Positions 1 to 8,126 are shown, counted from the first letter of the stretch. The stretch: 38,451 bases of DNA from Candidatus Coprousia avicola (GCA_018715125.1 DVMF01000007.1:1-38451), one strand, 5' to 3'. Made by a program: numbers and translations. Notes: a model not told the origin generated them from the sequence alone.

Positions 1-2
1 GC

Positions 3-1181
3 TACGAGCCCGAGCAGGTGGGCGGCATCGGCGAGGAGGACATGGTCACCCTCGTTTTGCCCTATATCAGAAGTGCCCGCGAGGGCGTCGAGCGCCTGGG
101 CGCGCTCCTCGAACGCTTTGGCACCTACGAGATGAACGGCATCGCCTTCTCGGACGCCGACGAGATCTGGTGGCTCGAGACCGTGGGCGGCCACCATTGG
201 ATCGCCAAGCGCGTGCCGGACGACGCCTACGTGACCATGCCCAACCAGCTGGGCATCGATTCCTTTGACCTGGCCGATGCCGAGGGTCCGCGCCGCGAGC
301 ACATGGCGAGCGCCGATTTGCGCGCGTGGATGGCCGCGCACCACCTCGACCTCACGCTCCGCCCCGGCAGCGTGGGCTTTGCCGCCGGCGCCGAGGCTGC
401 CTCCGGCGTGGCGGACACCTTCAACCCGCGCGACGCCTTTGGCTCGCACTCCGACAGCGACCACGTCTACAACACCCCGCGCGCCTGGTACATGCAGCGC
501 TGCCTGAACCCGCACGACCGCTGGGACGGTCCGAGCGCCGCGCACACGCCGGAGTCCGACACCATCCCCTGGTGCCGCGTGCCGGAGCGCAAGCTCACCA
601 TCGAGGACGTCAAGTACGTGCTCTCGGCCCACTACCAGGGCACCCCGTACGACCCGTACGGCAAGCTCGGCACCGAGGCCACGCGCGGTCTCTACCGGCC
701 CATCGGCATCAACCGCAACGGTCAGCTCGCCGTGCTGCAGATCAGGCCGGACCGCCCCGAGAGCTGCCGCGGCGTGCAGTGGATGGCCTTCGGCTCCAAC
801 GTCTTCAACGCGCTCGTGCCCTTCTACACCAACGTGGACGAGGCGCCGGCGTATCTGGAGAACACCACCGAGCGCGTGACGAGCGAGAGCTTCTACTGGG
901 CGAACCGCCTGATCGCCGCGCTCGCCGACGCGCGCTTCCGCGAGAACTCCGCGCACATCGAGCGGTATCAGGAGAAGGTGGGCGCCCTCGGGCACCGCAT
1001 GCTCAACGAGACGGACGCGGCGGTGGCCGAGCTCGAGGCCGAGGCGGCGCCCTACCTGCTGAAGGATGCCAACGAGCGCATGGCGGCCACGCTCAAGACC
1101 GAGACGGAGAAGCTCCTCGGCCGCGTGCTCCACACCACGAGCCTCGCCATGAAGAACGCCTTCGCCATGTCCGACAACTAG
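3..1181 (+). CDS. C69 family dipeptidase, 5' end outside window
   Basis: Peptidase family C69 (PepD-like) N-terminal-nucleophile hydrolase that cleaves dipeptides. The reading frame is already open at base 3 (YEPEQ then VGGIGEEDMVTLVLPY), so the true start and the catalytic N-terminal Cys lie to the left of the window. Visible family features are the GEEDM segment, the block YEMNGIAFSDADEIWWLET followed by GGHHWIAKRVPDD, and a C-terminal half that includes AHYQGTPYDPYGK and GVQWMAFGSN. About 390 residues are present, against a usual family length near 470-500. The C-terminal 60 residues are charged and helical. The gene stands alone, with a 141-bp gap before the next gene. Which peptides it cleaves cannot be read from the sequence. 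Family assignment is confident. Confidence 0.9.
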   Translation, partial: YEPEQVGGIGEEDMVTLVLPYIRSAREGVERLGALLERFGTYEMNGIAFSDADEIWWLETVGGHHWIAKRVPDDAYVTMPNQLGIDSFDLADAEGPRREHMASADLRAWMAAHHLDLTLRPGSVGFAAGAEAASGVADTFNPRDAFGSHSDSDHVYNTPRAWYMQRCLNPHDRWDGPSAAHTPESDTIPWCRVPERKLTIEDVKYVLSAHYQGTPYDPYGKLGTEATRGLYRPIGINRNGQLAVLQIRPDRPESCRGVQWMAFGSNVFNALVPFYTNVDEAPAYLENTTERVTSESFYWANRLIAALADARFRENSAHIERYQEKVGALGHRMLNETDAAVAELEAEAAPYLLKDANERMAATLKTETEKLLGRVLHTTSLAMKNAFAMSDN

Positions 1182-1222
1182 CGCGCCCACGCGGTGTCCC
1201 GGGTGCGGGGCGCCGCCTTGGG

Positions 1223-1285
1223 GCATCTGTGGCCGCCCGGTTACCAAGATGCACCGGGTAACTAAGATGCGCCCGAGCGGGTAGA
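1223..1285. repeat. Short direct repeats in the promoter region of the phasin-like gene
   Basis: AAGATGC occurs at 1246-1252 and again at 1264-1270, 18 bp apart, each preceded by a CCGG-TA-type stretch (CCGGTTACC and CCGGGTAACT). GCATCT at 1223-1228 is an inverted copy of the core. The second copy could also serve as a -10 element (TAAGAT). This may be an operator, but no regulator is evident. Confidence 0.3.
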
Positions 1286-1322
1286 AGAGGGGCAACGATT
1301 CGTCAGCGGGAAAGGTGGACCC

Positions 1323-1790
1323 ATGGCCCAGTCATTTGAGGATATCGTTAACAACATGGTGAACATCGGCCTCGGCGTGGCCGCCACGGCGGCCGAGAAG
1401 GGCAAGGAGGTCCTGGACGACTTTGCCGCCAAGGGCTCCGAGGTGCGCGGCGAGGCCCAGCAGAGCGACTTCGCCCGCTCGATGGCCGACGTCTTTGAGC
1501 AGGCGGGCGGCGTCTTTACCGACGCGACCGCGCGCTTCAGCTCCACGGGCGCGAGCGTTGCGGAGCGCATCTTGGACGAGCTCATCCTCGCCCGCGTGCG
1601 CCCCATGACCAAGACCGAGCGCATCGACTACCTCGCCCACGTGCGCGACCTCGTCGACTCCGTGGACGAGCGCACCGTGACCGTCGAGGTCGAGGTGGAC
1701 GAGCCCGCCGGCGCGGACGCCCCGGCAGACGAGGCCGGCGCGGAGCCCGCGGACGCCCCCGCCGCCGACGCGACGGATGCGAAGGCGTAG
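1323..1790 (+). CDS. Phasin-like protein (PHA synthesis regulator-like) upstream of AarF kinase
   Basis: A small 155-residue soluble protein. Residues 1-100 are predicted to be helical and amphipathic (MAQSFEDIVNNMVNIGLGV, then AAEKGKEVLDDFAAKG), which resembles the phasin-type proteins of COG3937. The last 35 residues are an Ala/Asp/Glu/Pro-rich, low-complexity acidic tail. The start is supported by a GGAAAGGTGG purine-rich stretch just upstream. The AarF-family kinase gene begins within a few bases of this stop, so the two are co-transcribed. From general knowledge, phasin-like genes are often found next to AarF/UbiB genes in Gram-positive anaerobes, which points to a joint membrane-associated role, not to true polyhydroxyalkanoate storage. 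No phaC-type gene is visible. The assignment is structural only. Confidence 0.65.
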   Translation: MAQSFEDIVNNMVNIGLGVAATAAEKGKEVLDDFAAKGSEVRGEAQQSDFARSMADVFEQAGGVFTDATARFSSTGASVAERILDELILARVRPMTKTERIDYLAHVRDLVDSVDERTVTVEVEVDEPAGADAPADEAGAEPADAPAADATDAKA

Positions 1791-1797
1791 CGCCCCC

Positions 1798-3588
1798 ATG
1801 CCGAAGGACAGCGCAGGGCAGGACCACGCAGCGGCCTATGAGCCGCTTGTGCCCGAGGATACGGTGTATACCGAGGGTGCGCCCGCGGAGGAGGAGCCGG
1901 TACCGAGCCGTACCGCCCGCCGCCGCGAGCGCGCCGTCGACACGGTGCCCGCCGAGCCGGAGGTCATGGCCGATACGGAGAAGTATCAGCTGACCCCCGT
2001 CGGCCGCCGCCGGCGCATCGCGACGATCTTCCACATCGCGCGCAAGTACGAGGTGTGGAACCGCATCACGCCCGTGCGCCTGCGCTGCATGCTGGAGGAG
2101 CTCGGCCCCATGTTCGTCAAGATGGGGCAGATCCTCGCCAACCGCTCCGAGATCCTCCCGCAGCGCTTCTGCGACGAGCTCCGGCGCCTCCGCACCGAGG
2201 TCGACCCCGTGCCCTACCGCGTGGTGCTCGAGTGCCTCGAGGCGGAGTACGGCCACAAGCTCGGCGAGATCTTTGACGCCGTCGACCCCAACCCGCTCGG
2301 CAGCGCCTCGCTCGCCCAGGTGCACCGCGCCCGCCTCGTGACGGGGGAGGACGTCGCCATCAAGGTGCAGCGCCCCGGCGCCCAGCAGGTCATGGCGCAG
2401 GACATCGACATCATGCGCTCGCTGGTGCGCCACATCTCGCGCTTTGTGAAGACCGACCAGTTCATCGATCTGCACGACGTGGTGGAGGAGCTCTGGCAGT
2501 CGTTCCGCGAGGAGACGAACTTCCTTATGGAGGCGCGGAACCTCGACGAGTTCTACGCCTATCACGCGAGCACGCCCGGCGTGTCGTGCCCGCGCTCCTA
2601 CCTCGACCTCTGCACCGAGCACGTCGTGGTGATGGACTATATCGAGGGCATCTCCATCGCCGAGCCCGACGAGCTCGTTGGTGCGGGCTACGAGCTCCGC
2701 GACGTGGGCGAGCGCATCGTCGACGACTACGCGACGCAGGTGCTCGACCACGGCTTCTTCCACGCGGACCCGCATGCGGGCAACATCATCCTGCGCGACG
2801 GCGTCATCTACTTCATCGACCTCGGCATGGTGGGGCGCATGTCCAGCCACGACCGGCGCCTCGTGAAGGACATCGTCTTCGCCGTGGCGGAAAACGACGT
2901 GCCCAAGCTCAAGGACTCGCTCATGCGGTTCGCCGTGACGCGCGGCAACAACTCCGAGATCGACCACACGTCGTTTCTCTCGGACCTCGACTTCATCGTG
3001 GAGGATTTCGGCAGTCTCGACCTGCGCGACCTCGATATCGGTAAGTTTCTCACGGCGCTCATCAACCTAGCGCGCAAAAACGACGTCGAGCTGCCGAGCG
3101 TGGTCACGATGTTCGCGCGCGGCATGGTGACGCTCGAGGGCCTGCTCACCGAGTATCTGCCCGACGTCAACATGATCGAGATCATCACCGCGCACATCAA
3201 GCGCGAGAAGAGCAGCTACGCCCGCGCCCGCGAGCTGGCGGGCGATTTGGCGCGCAGCTCCGTGCGGGCGACCAAGGGCACGCTGGAGGCCGCCGAGCAC
3301 CTGGGGCTCGCGTCGCGCATGCTCACGCGCGGTCAGCTCAAGCTCAACACCGAGGTCATCGGCTCGGAGGAGGTTCTGCGGCGCGTGGGCGCCATCGTGG
3401 ACCGCCTGTCGATGTCGATGGTCATCGCCGGCCTCTTCATCGGGTCGTCCGTGGTGTACTACGCGCGCATCGAGCCGGTCATCTTCGGCATCCCCGTCAT
3501 CGGCTTTCTAGGCTACCTTGCGGCGCTGGTGCTCGCGCTCATGCTCGGGCGCGAGATCTGGCGGAACAGCCACGGCAAGCACCGGTAG
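1798..3588 (+). CDS. AarF/UbiB (ABC1) family atypical kinase
   Basis: Membrane-linked atypical protein kinase-like ATPase of the UbiB/ABC1/COQ8 family, which supports isoprenoid lipid or quinone metabolism. The KxGQ motif sits at about residues 108-111 (MFVKMGQ), the Ala-rich loop is replaced by GSASLAQVHRARL, the ATP-binding Lys is in VAIKVQRPG (about K189), the catalytic loop is HADPHAGN (about 322-329) and the metal-binding Asp is in FIDLGMVG (about D341). Two C-terminal hydrophobic helices (MSMVIAGLFIGSSVVYYA and IPVIGFLGYLAALVLALML) anchor it. The first 60 residues are acidic and disordered. I chose ATG 1798 over the in-frame ATG 1777, because the latter overlaps the preceding gene. No ubiquinone genes are nearby, and Coriobacteriia are anaerobes, so the lipid substrate is unknown. 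The gene converges on the phosphatase gene with only 9 bp between stops. Confidence 0.92.
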   Translation: MPKDSAGQDHAAAYEPLVPEDTVYTEGAPAEEEPVPSRTARRRERAVDTVPAEPEVMADTEKYQLTPVGRRRRIATIFHIARKYEVWNRITPVRLRCMLEELGPMFVKMGQILANRSEILPQRFCDELRRLRTEVDPVPYRVVLECLEAEYGHKLGEIFDAVDPNPLGSASLAQVHRARLVTGEDVAIKVQRPGAQQVMAQDIDIMRSLVRHISRFVKTDQFIDLHDVVEELWQSFREETNFLMEARNLDEFYAYHASTPGVSCPRSYLDLCTEHVVVMDYIEGISIAEPDELVGAGYELRDVGERIVDDYATQVLDHGFFHADPHAGNIILRDGVIYFIDLGMVGRMSSHDRRLVKDIVFAVAENDVPKLKDSLMRFAVTRGNNSEIDHTSFLSDLDFIVEDFGSLDLRDLDIGKFLTALINLARKNDVELPSVVTMFARGMVTLEGLLTEYLPDVNMIEIITAHIKREKSSYARARELAGDLARSSVRATKGTLEAAEHLGLASRMLTRGQLKLNTEVIGSEEVLRRVGAIVDRLSMSMVIAGLFIGSSVVYYARIEPVIFGIPVIGFLGYLAALVLALMLGREIWRNSHGKHR

Positions 3589-3597
3589 GCGCGGGAA

Positions 3598-4233
3598 CTA
3601 CGCCCGGGGTTGCGCCGCGCCCTCGAGTGCGCCCGGCTCCGCCACGTTGACGATCTGGGTGTTGGCGAAGATCCCGGTCGCTGGGTCGTAGGCAAACGTG
3701 AGGATGCAGCAGTTGGCGAGCTTCACGTCCTGCTCGCAGCGGGCGTATGCTGCCATCGTCGTCTTGAACAGCGTGATGATCGAGCCGTGCGCCACCGCGA
3801 GCACGTCGCCGCCATCGGCCTCCGCCATGAGGCGGCGCAGCGCTCCCACCATGCGGGCGCGGGCGCTCTCCTCCGAGTCGCCGCCCTCCGCCACGAGCGC
3901 GTCGCCCGGCTCCCACGGGTTCACGGGGAACTCGCTCATGGGGCGCCCCTCGTAGATCCCGTAGCAGCGCTCCATCAGGCCGTCCTCGTCGGTGCGGGGG
4001 AGCGCGGCGAAGCCCGGGTTCTCCTCGATGACGATATCGAGCGTGCGGTGCGCGCGGCCGAGGGGCGACGAGGCCAGGCGCGCGGGCCTCACGCCGTGCT
4101 CGCGGTACCAGGCGGCCGCCCGGCGCGCCTGCTCGACGCCGAGCTCCGTGAGCGGGGCGTCGCAGCGGCCCTGTACGAGCTTGCGCACGTTGAACTCCGT
4201 CTGTCCGTGGCGCATCAGGTAGAGCGTTGCCAT
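3598..4233 (-). CDS. Histidine phosphatase family protein (phosphoglycerate mutase-like)
   Basis: A 211-residue member of the histidine (RHG) phosphatase superfamily. The catalytic RHG is at residues 8-10 (MATLYLMRHGQTEFN). The proton donor is probably the Glu in YGIYEGR, and the second catalytic His is in VLAVAHGSIITLF. Such proteins act on small phosphorylated metabolites (phosphoglycerate, alpha-ribazole phosphate, sugar phosphates) or are housecleaning phosphatases; the substrate cannot be read here. It follows the GNAT gene by 2 bp and is surely co-transcribed with it. No cobalamin genes are in view, so a CobC role is not supported. It ends 9 bp from the convergent AarF gene. Confidence 0.88.
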   Translation of the reverse strand: MATLYLMRHGQTEFNVRKLVQGRCDAPLTELGVEQARRAAAWYREHGVRPARLASSPLGRAHRTLDIVIEENPGFAALPRTDEDGLMERCYGIYEGRPMSEFPVNPWEPGDALVAEGGDSEESARARMVGALRRLMAEADGGDVLAVAHGSIITLFKTTMAAYARCEQDVKLANCCILTFAYDPATGIFANTQIVNVAEPGALEGAAQPRA

Positions 4234-4235
4234 AG

Positions 4236-4775
4236 CTAGAGCACCTTCTCGTATGCGACGCGGACGGGGTCGGGGTCATCGCGGGTGAGCAGGATGGTGC
4301 CGCACGCCGTGAAGCCCTTGCGCTCGAGCAGCCCGCGCATGGGGGTGTTGCCGGGGTGGGTGTCCGCGCGCATGCTCTCGCAGCCCGCGGCGCGCGAGAG
4401 GCGCTCCGCTTCGGCAAACAGGGCGCTCATAACGCCGCGGCGCGCGGCGGCGCGGTCGACGGCTGTGCGGTGGATGGTGGCATAGCGGGCGTTGGCGCTC
4501 GTCGTCTGCGTGAGCCAGGCGCCGTCGATGGCGTCGTACGTGGGGTCGCCGTCAAACGAGAGGGCGATGGTGCCGAGCGCGGCGCCGGTCTCGTCCTCCG
4601 CAAGGTAGCAGTGCCCCTGCGCGACGTCGCGCGCCACATCCTCATGGTTGGGGTAGGTGCCGTGCTGCCACTGCGAGATGCCCAGCTCGGCGATCGCGGC
4701 CTTGCCCTCGCGGAGCACGTGCTCGACGGACGGGATGTCGCCCTCGTGCGCCCGGCGGATAGCGATATCTGCCAT
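4236..4775 (-). CDS. GNAT family N-acetyltransferase
   Basis: A 179-residue GCN5-related acetyltransferase. The N-terminal strand (IAIRRAHEGDIPSVEHVLREG), the central CYLAEDETGAALGTIALSF block, the acetyl-CoA-binding region (RTAVDRAAARRGVMSALFAEAERLSRAAG; the usual QxxGxG/A appears as RAAARRGVMSA) and the C-terminal MRADTHPGNTPMRGLLERKGF are all typical of small-molecule or amino-acid acetyltransferases. A strong ribosome-binding site (GAGGGGG, 4 bases before the ATG on the minus strand) supports the start at 4775. It is the first gene of a two-gene operon with the histidine phosphatase. The acceptor substrate is unknown. Confidence 0.85.
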   Translation of the reverse strand: MADIAIRRAHEGDIPSVEHVLREGKAAIAELGISQWQHGTYPNHEDVARDVAQGHCYLAEDETGAALGTIALSFDGDPTYDAIDGAWLTQTTSANARYATIHRTAVDRAAARRGVMSALFAEAERLSRAAGCESMRADTHPGNTPMRGLLERKGFTACGTILLTRDDPDPVRVAYEKVL

Positions 4776-4798
4776 AAAACCCCCTCATGGTTGCCTAT

Positions 4799-4845
4799 CA
4801 ACAGAAAGCGCCCCCGTAACGCGATGTCCACCGCGCGTCAGGGGC
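4799..4845. repeat. Hairpin sequence resembling part of the 5,000-5,154 element
   Basis: The segment AACAGAAAGCGCCCCC (about 4800-4815) nearly repeats AACAGGAAGCGCCCCC (about 5088-5103) inside the nearby inverted-repeat element. CGCCCC here can pair with GGGGCG at about 4838-4843. It is probably a degraded relative or fragment of that element. The rest of 4776-4999 is GC-rich, with small hairpins and no convincing gene. Confidence 0.35.
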
Positions 4846-4999
4846 GAGCTGAAACACTATACCCCAAGTGGGGCCCCGCTCATTCAGCGTATCGTAAGGG
4901 TTTTATGGGCCTTCGGTGGGGGTTTCGGCGGTCCGCGCGGCAAAATCCCGGGCGATAGTAAGGTGTGGCGCCCGTCGGGGGCGTTCCGGTGCCCGAAAT

Positions 5000-5154
5000 C
5001 AGGGGGTTATTAATTCTAGTGCCTAGTTTGAGGCGCACCTTGAAAGTAGCCGCAAAACCGGCCGGCGCTCTGAGCTGCCCTTTTGTAAACAGGAAGCGCC
5101 CCCTCTACTTCAGAAGAGGGGGCGCAACTAGGCACTAGAATGAATAACCCCCTG
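5000..5154. repeat. Inverted-repeat element, copy 1 (CTAGTGCCTAGTT family)
   Basis: A 155-bp element with 29-bp terminal arms: 5000-5028 pairs with 5126-5154 with a single mismatch. The arms contain GGGGGTTATT and CTAGTGCCTAGTT. Inside are CTTTTGTA (5080-5087), TCTACT (5104-5109) and GGGGGCGC (5118-5125). An 11-bp hairpin (5096-5106 with 5115-5125) sits next to the right arm. The same ordered words and the same arm core recur at 17507-17635, so this is a dispersed repeat family. It lies between the upstream end of the GNAT gene and the 3' end of metG and carries no protein. It could be a MITE or a bidirectional terminator; on the minus strand it would follow metG. Confidence 0.8.
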
Positions 5155-5272
5155 GCATGCCCATGGGCTGGGGGAGGAGCCTGGCGCCGCGGAAGAAGGT
5201 GCCGTGCTCCCAAGCGGCAGACAATCGGCAGGTCAAGGCCCTACAGGGCCATTGTGGCGTCCGCCCGGTCCG

Positions 5273-7336
5273 CTAGAACGCAAAGAAGTCGAAGCGCGGC
5301 GGGAGCTCCTTCACGCCATGGGTGCCCGGCTCCTCGCCGAGCGCGCGCACCAGCTCGTCGGTCGTATCGAAGATGTGCTTCCAGCTGAAGAACACGTCCG
5401 GATCCATGGCGAAGTGCTCGCAGATGAGCTCGCAGCCGCGCGGCACCACGGGGTGCATGAGCACGGTCGCGACGCGGAGCTCGGCGAACGCGTCCACGAG
5501 CGCCTGGTGCATGAGGGCGTCGCCGGCGGCCTGGTCCTCTTTCTGCGCCGCCTTGGCGGCCTTGCTCGCATCGCTCCAGCGCTTGTTGGCGGCGCGCAGG
5601 TACGCGTCGCACACGCCGAGGGCGTGGTGGAACGCGAAGCGGTGGACGTCCTCCTCAAAGGAGCGGATGGCCTCCTCGGCGGCTGCGCGCACCTCGGGCG
5701 TCGCCTCGCCGGCGGGGATGCAGCCCGTGCGCACGCTGCTGGGGTCGCCCTCTTTGATCGCCACGCCGTAGAAGCAGGAGCGCGCGAGGCGGTTGAACAC
5801 GCCCGTGAGCAGGGCGCCCTCTTTGAGGACGGGGTCGATGACGCGCTTGTCGTCGCGCGCGAGGAGCGGCGTGCCGTCCGGGTTCTTGCCGGTCTCGCGC
5901 AGGTCGTAGGCCTTCGGCGAGAAACTCACCGGCTTCTCGCCCAGGCCGAGCGAGAGGAAGTGCGCGCGCAGCTGCTCGGCATCGTAGTGCTCGAGCAGCT
6001 CCGAGGCGGGCGGCGGCGGCGTCTTGGAGCTCGAGCTCGCCTTCTTGCCCATGTAGAGCACGTGGTAGTTGGCCACGAGCGTCGATTGCTGCATGTTGCA
6101 GCCGAGCGCCTCCCAGAGCGCCGTCTGCGCGATGCCGTAGAAGTAGATGTTGTCCTGCCCGATGAACTGGTAGGCGTGCGCGTCCGGCGTGCACCACCAG
6201 TCGTGCCAGTCGAGGGACGAGTAGCGCGCGTCGTCGCCTGTGCGCTCGGCCTCGGCGAGCGCGGTGCGGGTGAAGCTGATGGGCGCCCAGAGGCTCTCCG
6301 GCCACACCCAGCAGGTGAGCCCGCTGCAGCCGCAGGAATCGTCCACCGGCACGCCCCAGCTGATGTTGCCCGTGATGCGGAAGGGCACGAGCGCCTTGCC
6401 CGAGCGGAAGCGCACCCCGCCGCGCCCGAGCACGGCATGGGCCTCGTCGCGCTCGCGCCACGAGGGGAATACCACGGTAAACGAGCTCTTGTTGCCTTCG
6501 GGCTCCACCACGGTGTGGGCGGGGAGCTCGCCCTCGACGGCGTCGAACGCCTCGCGGAACTTGTTCTGGATGTAGAGGACGGGGTCGCCCAGCCACTCCT
6601 CCATCGTCTTCACCACCACGGGGCGGACGGTGTCGTCGTCCTCGAGCCCGTCGGTGTAGCGCGTGAGGTAGTCGCGGTAGGCGGGAAGGTCGAAGTAGAG
6701 GTTCTCGACGGGGCGGAGCTCGGGGGTCTCGCCCGTGAGCGCCGAGACGGGCGCGATGAGCTCCTCGGGCTCGAACTGGTGACCGAGGTCGCACTCGTCG
6801 GCGTAGGCCTTCTCTGACTTGCAGCCCTGGATGGGGCAGCGGCCGACCACCTGGCGGCCGTTCAGGAACTGGCCGGCGCGCGGGTCGTAGAACTGCAGGG
6901 TCGAGCGGCGGGTGAGCACGCCCGCGTCCTTCAGGCGGTGGAGGATCTCGTCGGTCACCTGCTCGTGGACCTTCGCGGCGGGGGCGAGGGCGCTGCCGCC
7001 AAAGAAATCGCATGCCACGTCATAGCCGGCGAGGGTCGCGGCCTGACGGTCGTGGTTCTCCTCCACGTACTCCTCGATGGACTTGGCGTACCCCTCGTCG
7101 CAAAGCTTGCGGTAGCTCTCCATGATGGGCGAGCCGTAGCAATCCGTGCCGGAGACGAAGAGGACGTTCTTAGCGCCGATGCGGTCGCGCAGGAAGCGGG
7201 CGAAGAAGTCGGCGGGAACAAAGACGCCGCCGACGTGCCCGAAGTGCAGGTTCTTGTTGCCGTAGGGCATGCCCGCCGTAACGATGGCGCGACGGGGCCA
7301 CGTGGGGCGCGTGTGAGGGGTGGAGGTCTTGGCCAT
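5273..7336 (-). CDS. metG: Methionine--tRNA ligase, class I, with atypical KMSKS loop
   Basis: A 687-residue class I aminoacyl-tRNA synthetase of the MetG type, which charges tRNA-Met in the cytoplasm. The HIGH signature is present as HFGH (residues 31-34, after GMPYGNKNL), followed by VLFVSGTDCYGSPIMES. A Cys/His zinc knuckle lies in GRCPIQGCKSEKAYADECD. The Met-pocket and anticodon-binding regions follow (DSCGCSGLTCWVWPESLW, FIGQDNIYFYGIAQTALWEA). In place of KMSKS is KKASSSSK (residues 431-438), with the usual downstream DALRYYL equivalent as EQLRAHFLSLGL. The start at 7336 is fixed by AAGGAG upstream. No second metG is visible here, so it may be the only enzyme or a paralogue. It is transcribed divergently from the DUF3267 gene. 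Confidence 0.88.
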   Translation of the reverse strand: MAKTSTPHTRPTWPRRAIVTAGMPYGNKNLHFGHVGGVFVPADFFARFLRDRIGAKNVLFVSGTDCYGSPIMESYRKLCDEGYAKSIEEYVEENHDRQAATLAGYDVACDFFGGSALAPAAKVHEQVTDEILHRLKDAGVLTRRSTLQFYDPRAGQFLNGRQVVGRCPIQGCKSEKAYADECDLGHQFEPEELIAPVSALTGETPELRPVENLYFDLPAYRDYLTRYTDGLEDDDTVRPVVVKTMEEWLGDPVLYIQNKFREAFDAVEGELPAHTVVEPEGNKSSFTVVFPSWRERDEAHAVLGRGGVRFRSGKALVPFRITGNISWGVPVDDSCGCSGLTCWVWPESLWAPISFTRTALAEAERTGDDARYSSLDWHDWWCTPDAHAYQFIGQDNIYFYGIAQTALWEALGCNMQQSTLVANYHVLYMGKKASSSSKTPPPPASELLEHYDAEQLRAHFLSLGLGEKPVSFSPKAYDLRETGKNPDGTPLLARDDKRVIDPVLKEGALLTGVFNRLARSCFYGVAIKEGDPSSVRTGCIPAGEATPEVRAAAEEAIRSFEEDVHRFAFHHALGVCDAYLRAANKRWSDASKAAKAAQKEDQAAGDALMHQALVDAFAELRVATVLMHPVVPRGCELICEHFAMDPDVFFSWKHIFDTTDELVRALGEEPGTHGVKELPPRFDFFAF

Positions 7337-7438
7337 GTGCGAGAAGCTCCTTGGATGCGGAGGGTGGTGATTGCCGAGGGCGGTGCGCGCGTGCGCGCCG
7401 TGCGCGACGCTTACGGACGCGGAGGTACCGCCGCCCCA

Positions 7439-7481
7439 CATTATCGCACAGGTGCCCGTGCGTGCGGGTACACTGGTCGAC
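7439..7481. promoter_or_regulatory. Divergent promoter region between metG and DUF3267 gene
   Basis: On the plus strand, TACACT at 7469-7474 lies exactly 7 bp before the ATG at 7482, the distance expected between a -10 hexamer and the transcription start, so the downstream mRNA is probably leaderless. There is no Shine-Dalgarno sequence. On the minus strand, GATAAT (7440-7445) is a plausible -10 for metG. Confidence 0.45.
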
Positions 7482-8126
7482 ATGAGAAGAATCGGTGACA
7501 TACACACGTTTGAGGACCGCACCCTGCAGCGGTGGATGACGCACGCGTCGTCTGCGGTGCTCGGCGCGACCGCGGCTCTTGCGGTCGGCCTCATGGTCGC
7601 CCTCGGCGCCTGCGCTCCCGGGGCGCTCGACCGGCCGCTCGCCGGCGTGCTCGGCATCGCCCCTCTTGCCTGGTTTGCCCTGTGCGGCTGGTTCGCGGCG
7701 TTCGCCGTGGCGACGTTTGCCCTGCTTGCGGTGCACGAGCTCGTGCACGCCGCGCTCTTCAAGCTCTTTGCGCCGCGCGGGGTGCGCATCACGTTCGGCG
7801 CCAACTGGAAGGTGGGCATGCTGTACGCGTGCGCCGAGGGCATCGTCTACACCCGCCGCCAGTATCTCGTGATCGCGCTCGGGCCGAGCGTGGCGGTGAC
7901 GGCAGCGGTGCTTGCCTGCGCGATCGCGGCGGGCTGCCCCGTGCTCGCGGTCGGGATCGCCGGCGTGCACCTGTGCGGGTGCACGGGCGACTGGTATTAT
8001 GTGCGGACCATCCTCCGCAACCCGGCCGTCACGCACTGCGAGGACACCACGTGGGGCATGCGCCTCTTTGGCGCGGGCGAGGGTACGGGTGCGGACGCCG
8101 CTGACGAGAAGGGGGCCGCCGCGTGA
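7482..8126 (+). CDS. DUF3267 domain membrane protein, metallopeptidase-like
   Basis: A 214-residue integral membrane protein of the DUF3267 family, which belongs to the wider group of site-2/M50-like putative metallopeptidases. Visible segments: a hydrophobic helix at about 23-45, a second at about 60-85, then the HExxH-like zinc motif HELVHAALF directly after it, FGANWKVGMLYACAEG, two further hydrophobic helices (YLVIALGPSVAVTAAVLACAIAAG; PVLAVGIAGVHLCGC) and the family-typical GDWYYVRTILR close to the C-terminus. I chose ATG 7482, because upstream codons in frame overlap the promoter and have no ribosome-binding site. The stop overlaps the GTG start of queH by 4 bp (GTGA), so translation is coupled. 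Substrate unknown. Confidence 0.8.
   Translation: MRRIGDIHTFEDRTLQRWMTHASSAVLGATAALAVGLMVALGACAPGALDRPLAGVLGIAPLAWFALCGWFAAFAVATFALLAVHELVHAALFKLFAPRGVRITFGANWKVGMLYACAEGIVYTRRQYLVIALGPSVAVTAAVLACAIAAGCPVLAVGIAGVHLCGCTGDWYYVRTILRNPAVTHCEDTTWGMRLFGAGEGTGADAADEKGAAA

Noticed and set aside
1582-2967. 461-codon minus-strand frame opposite the AarF gene
   Set aside because: It is a low-complexity His/Val/Leu-rich antisense shadow caused by high GC; the plus strand has kinase motifs.
3598-4233. CobC (alpha-ribazole phosphatase) assignment
   Set aside because: The RHG fold alone does not set the substrate, and no cobalamin genes are nearby.
5204-6817. 537-codon plus-strand frame opposite metG
   Set aside because: It is the antisense shadow of metG; the minus strand has clear synthetase motifs and a ribosome-binding site.
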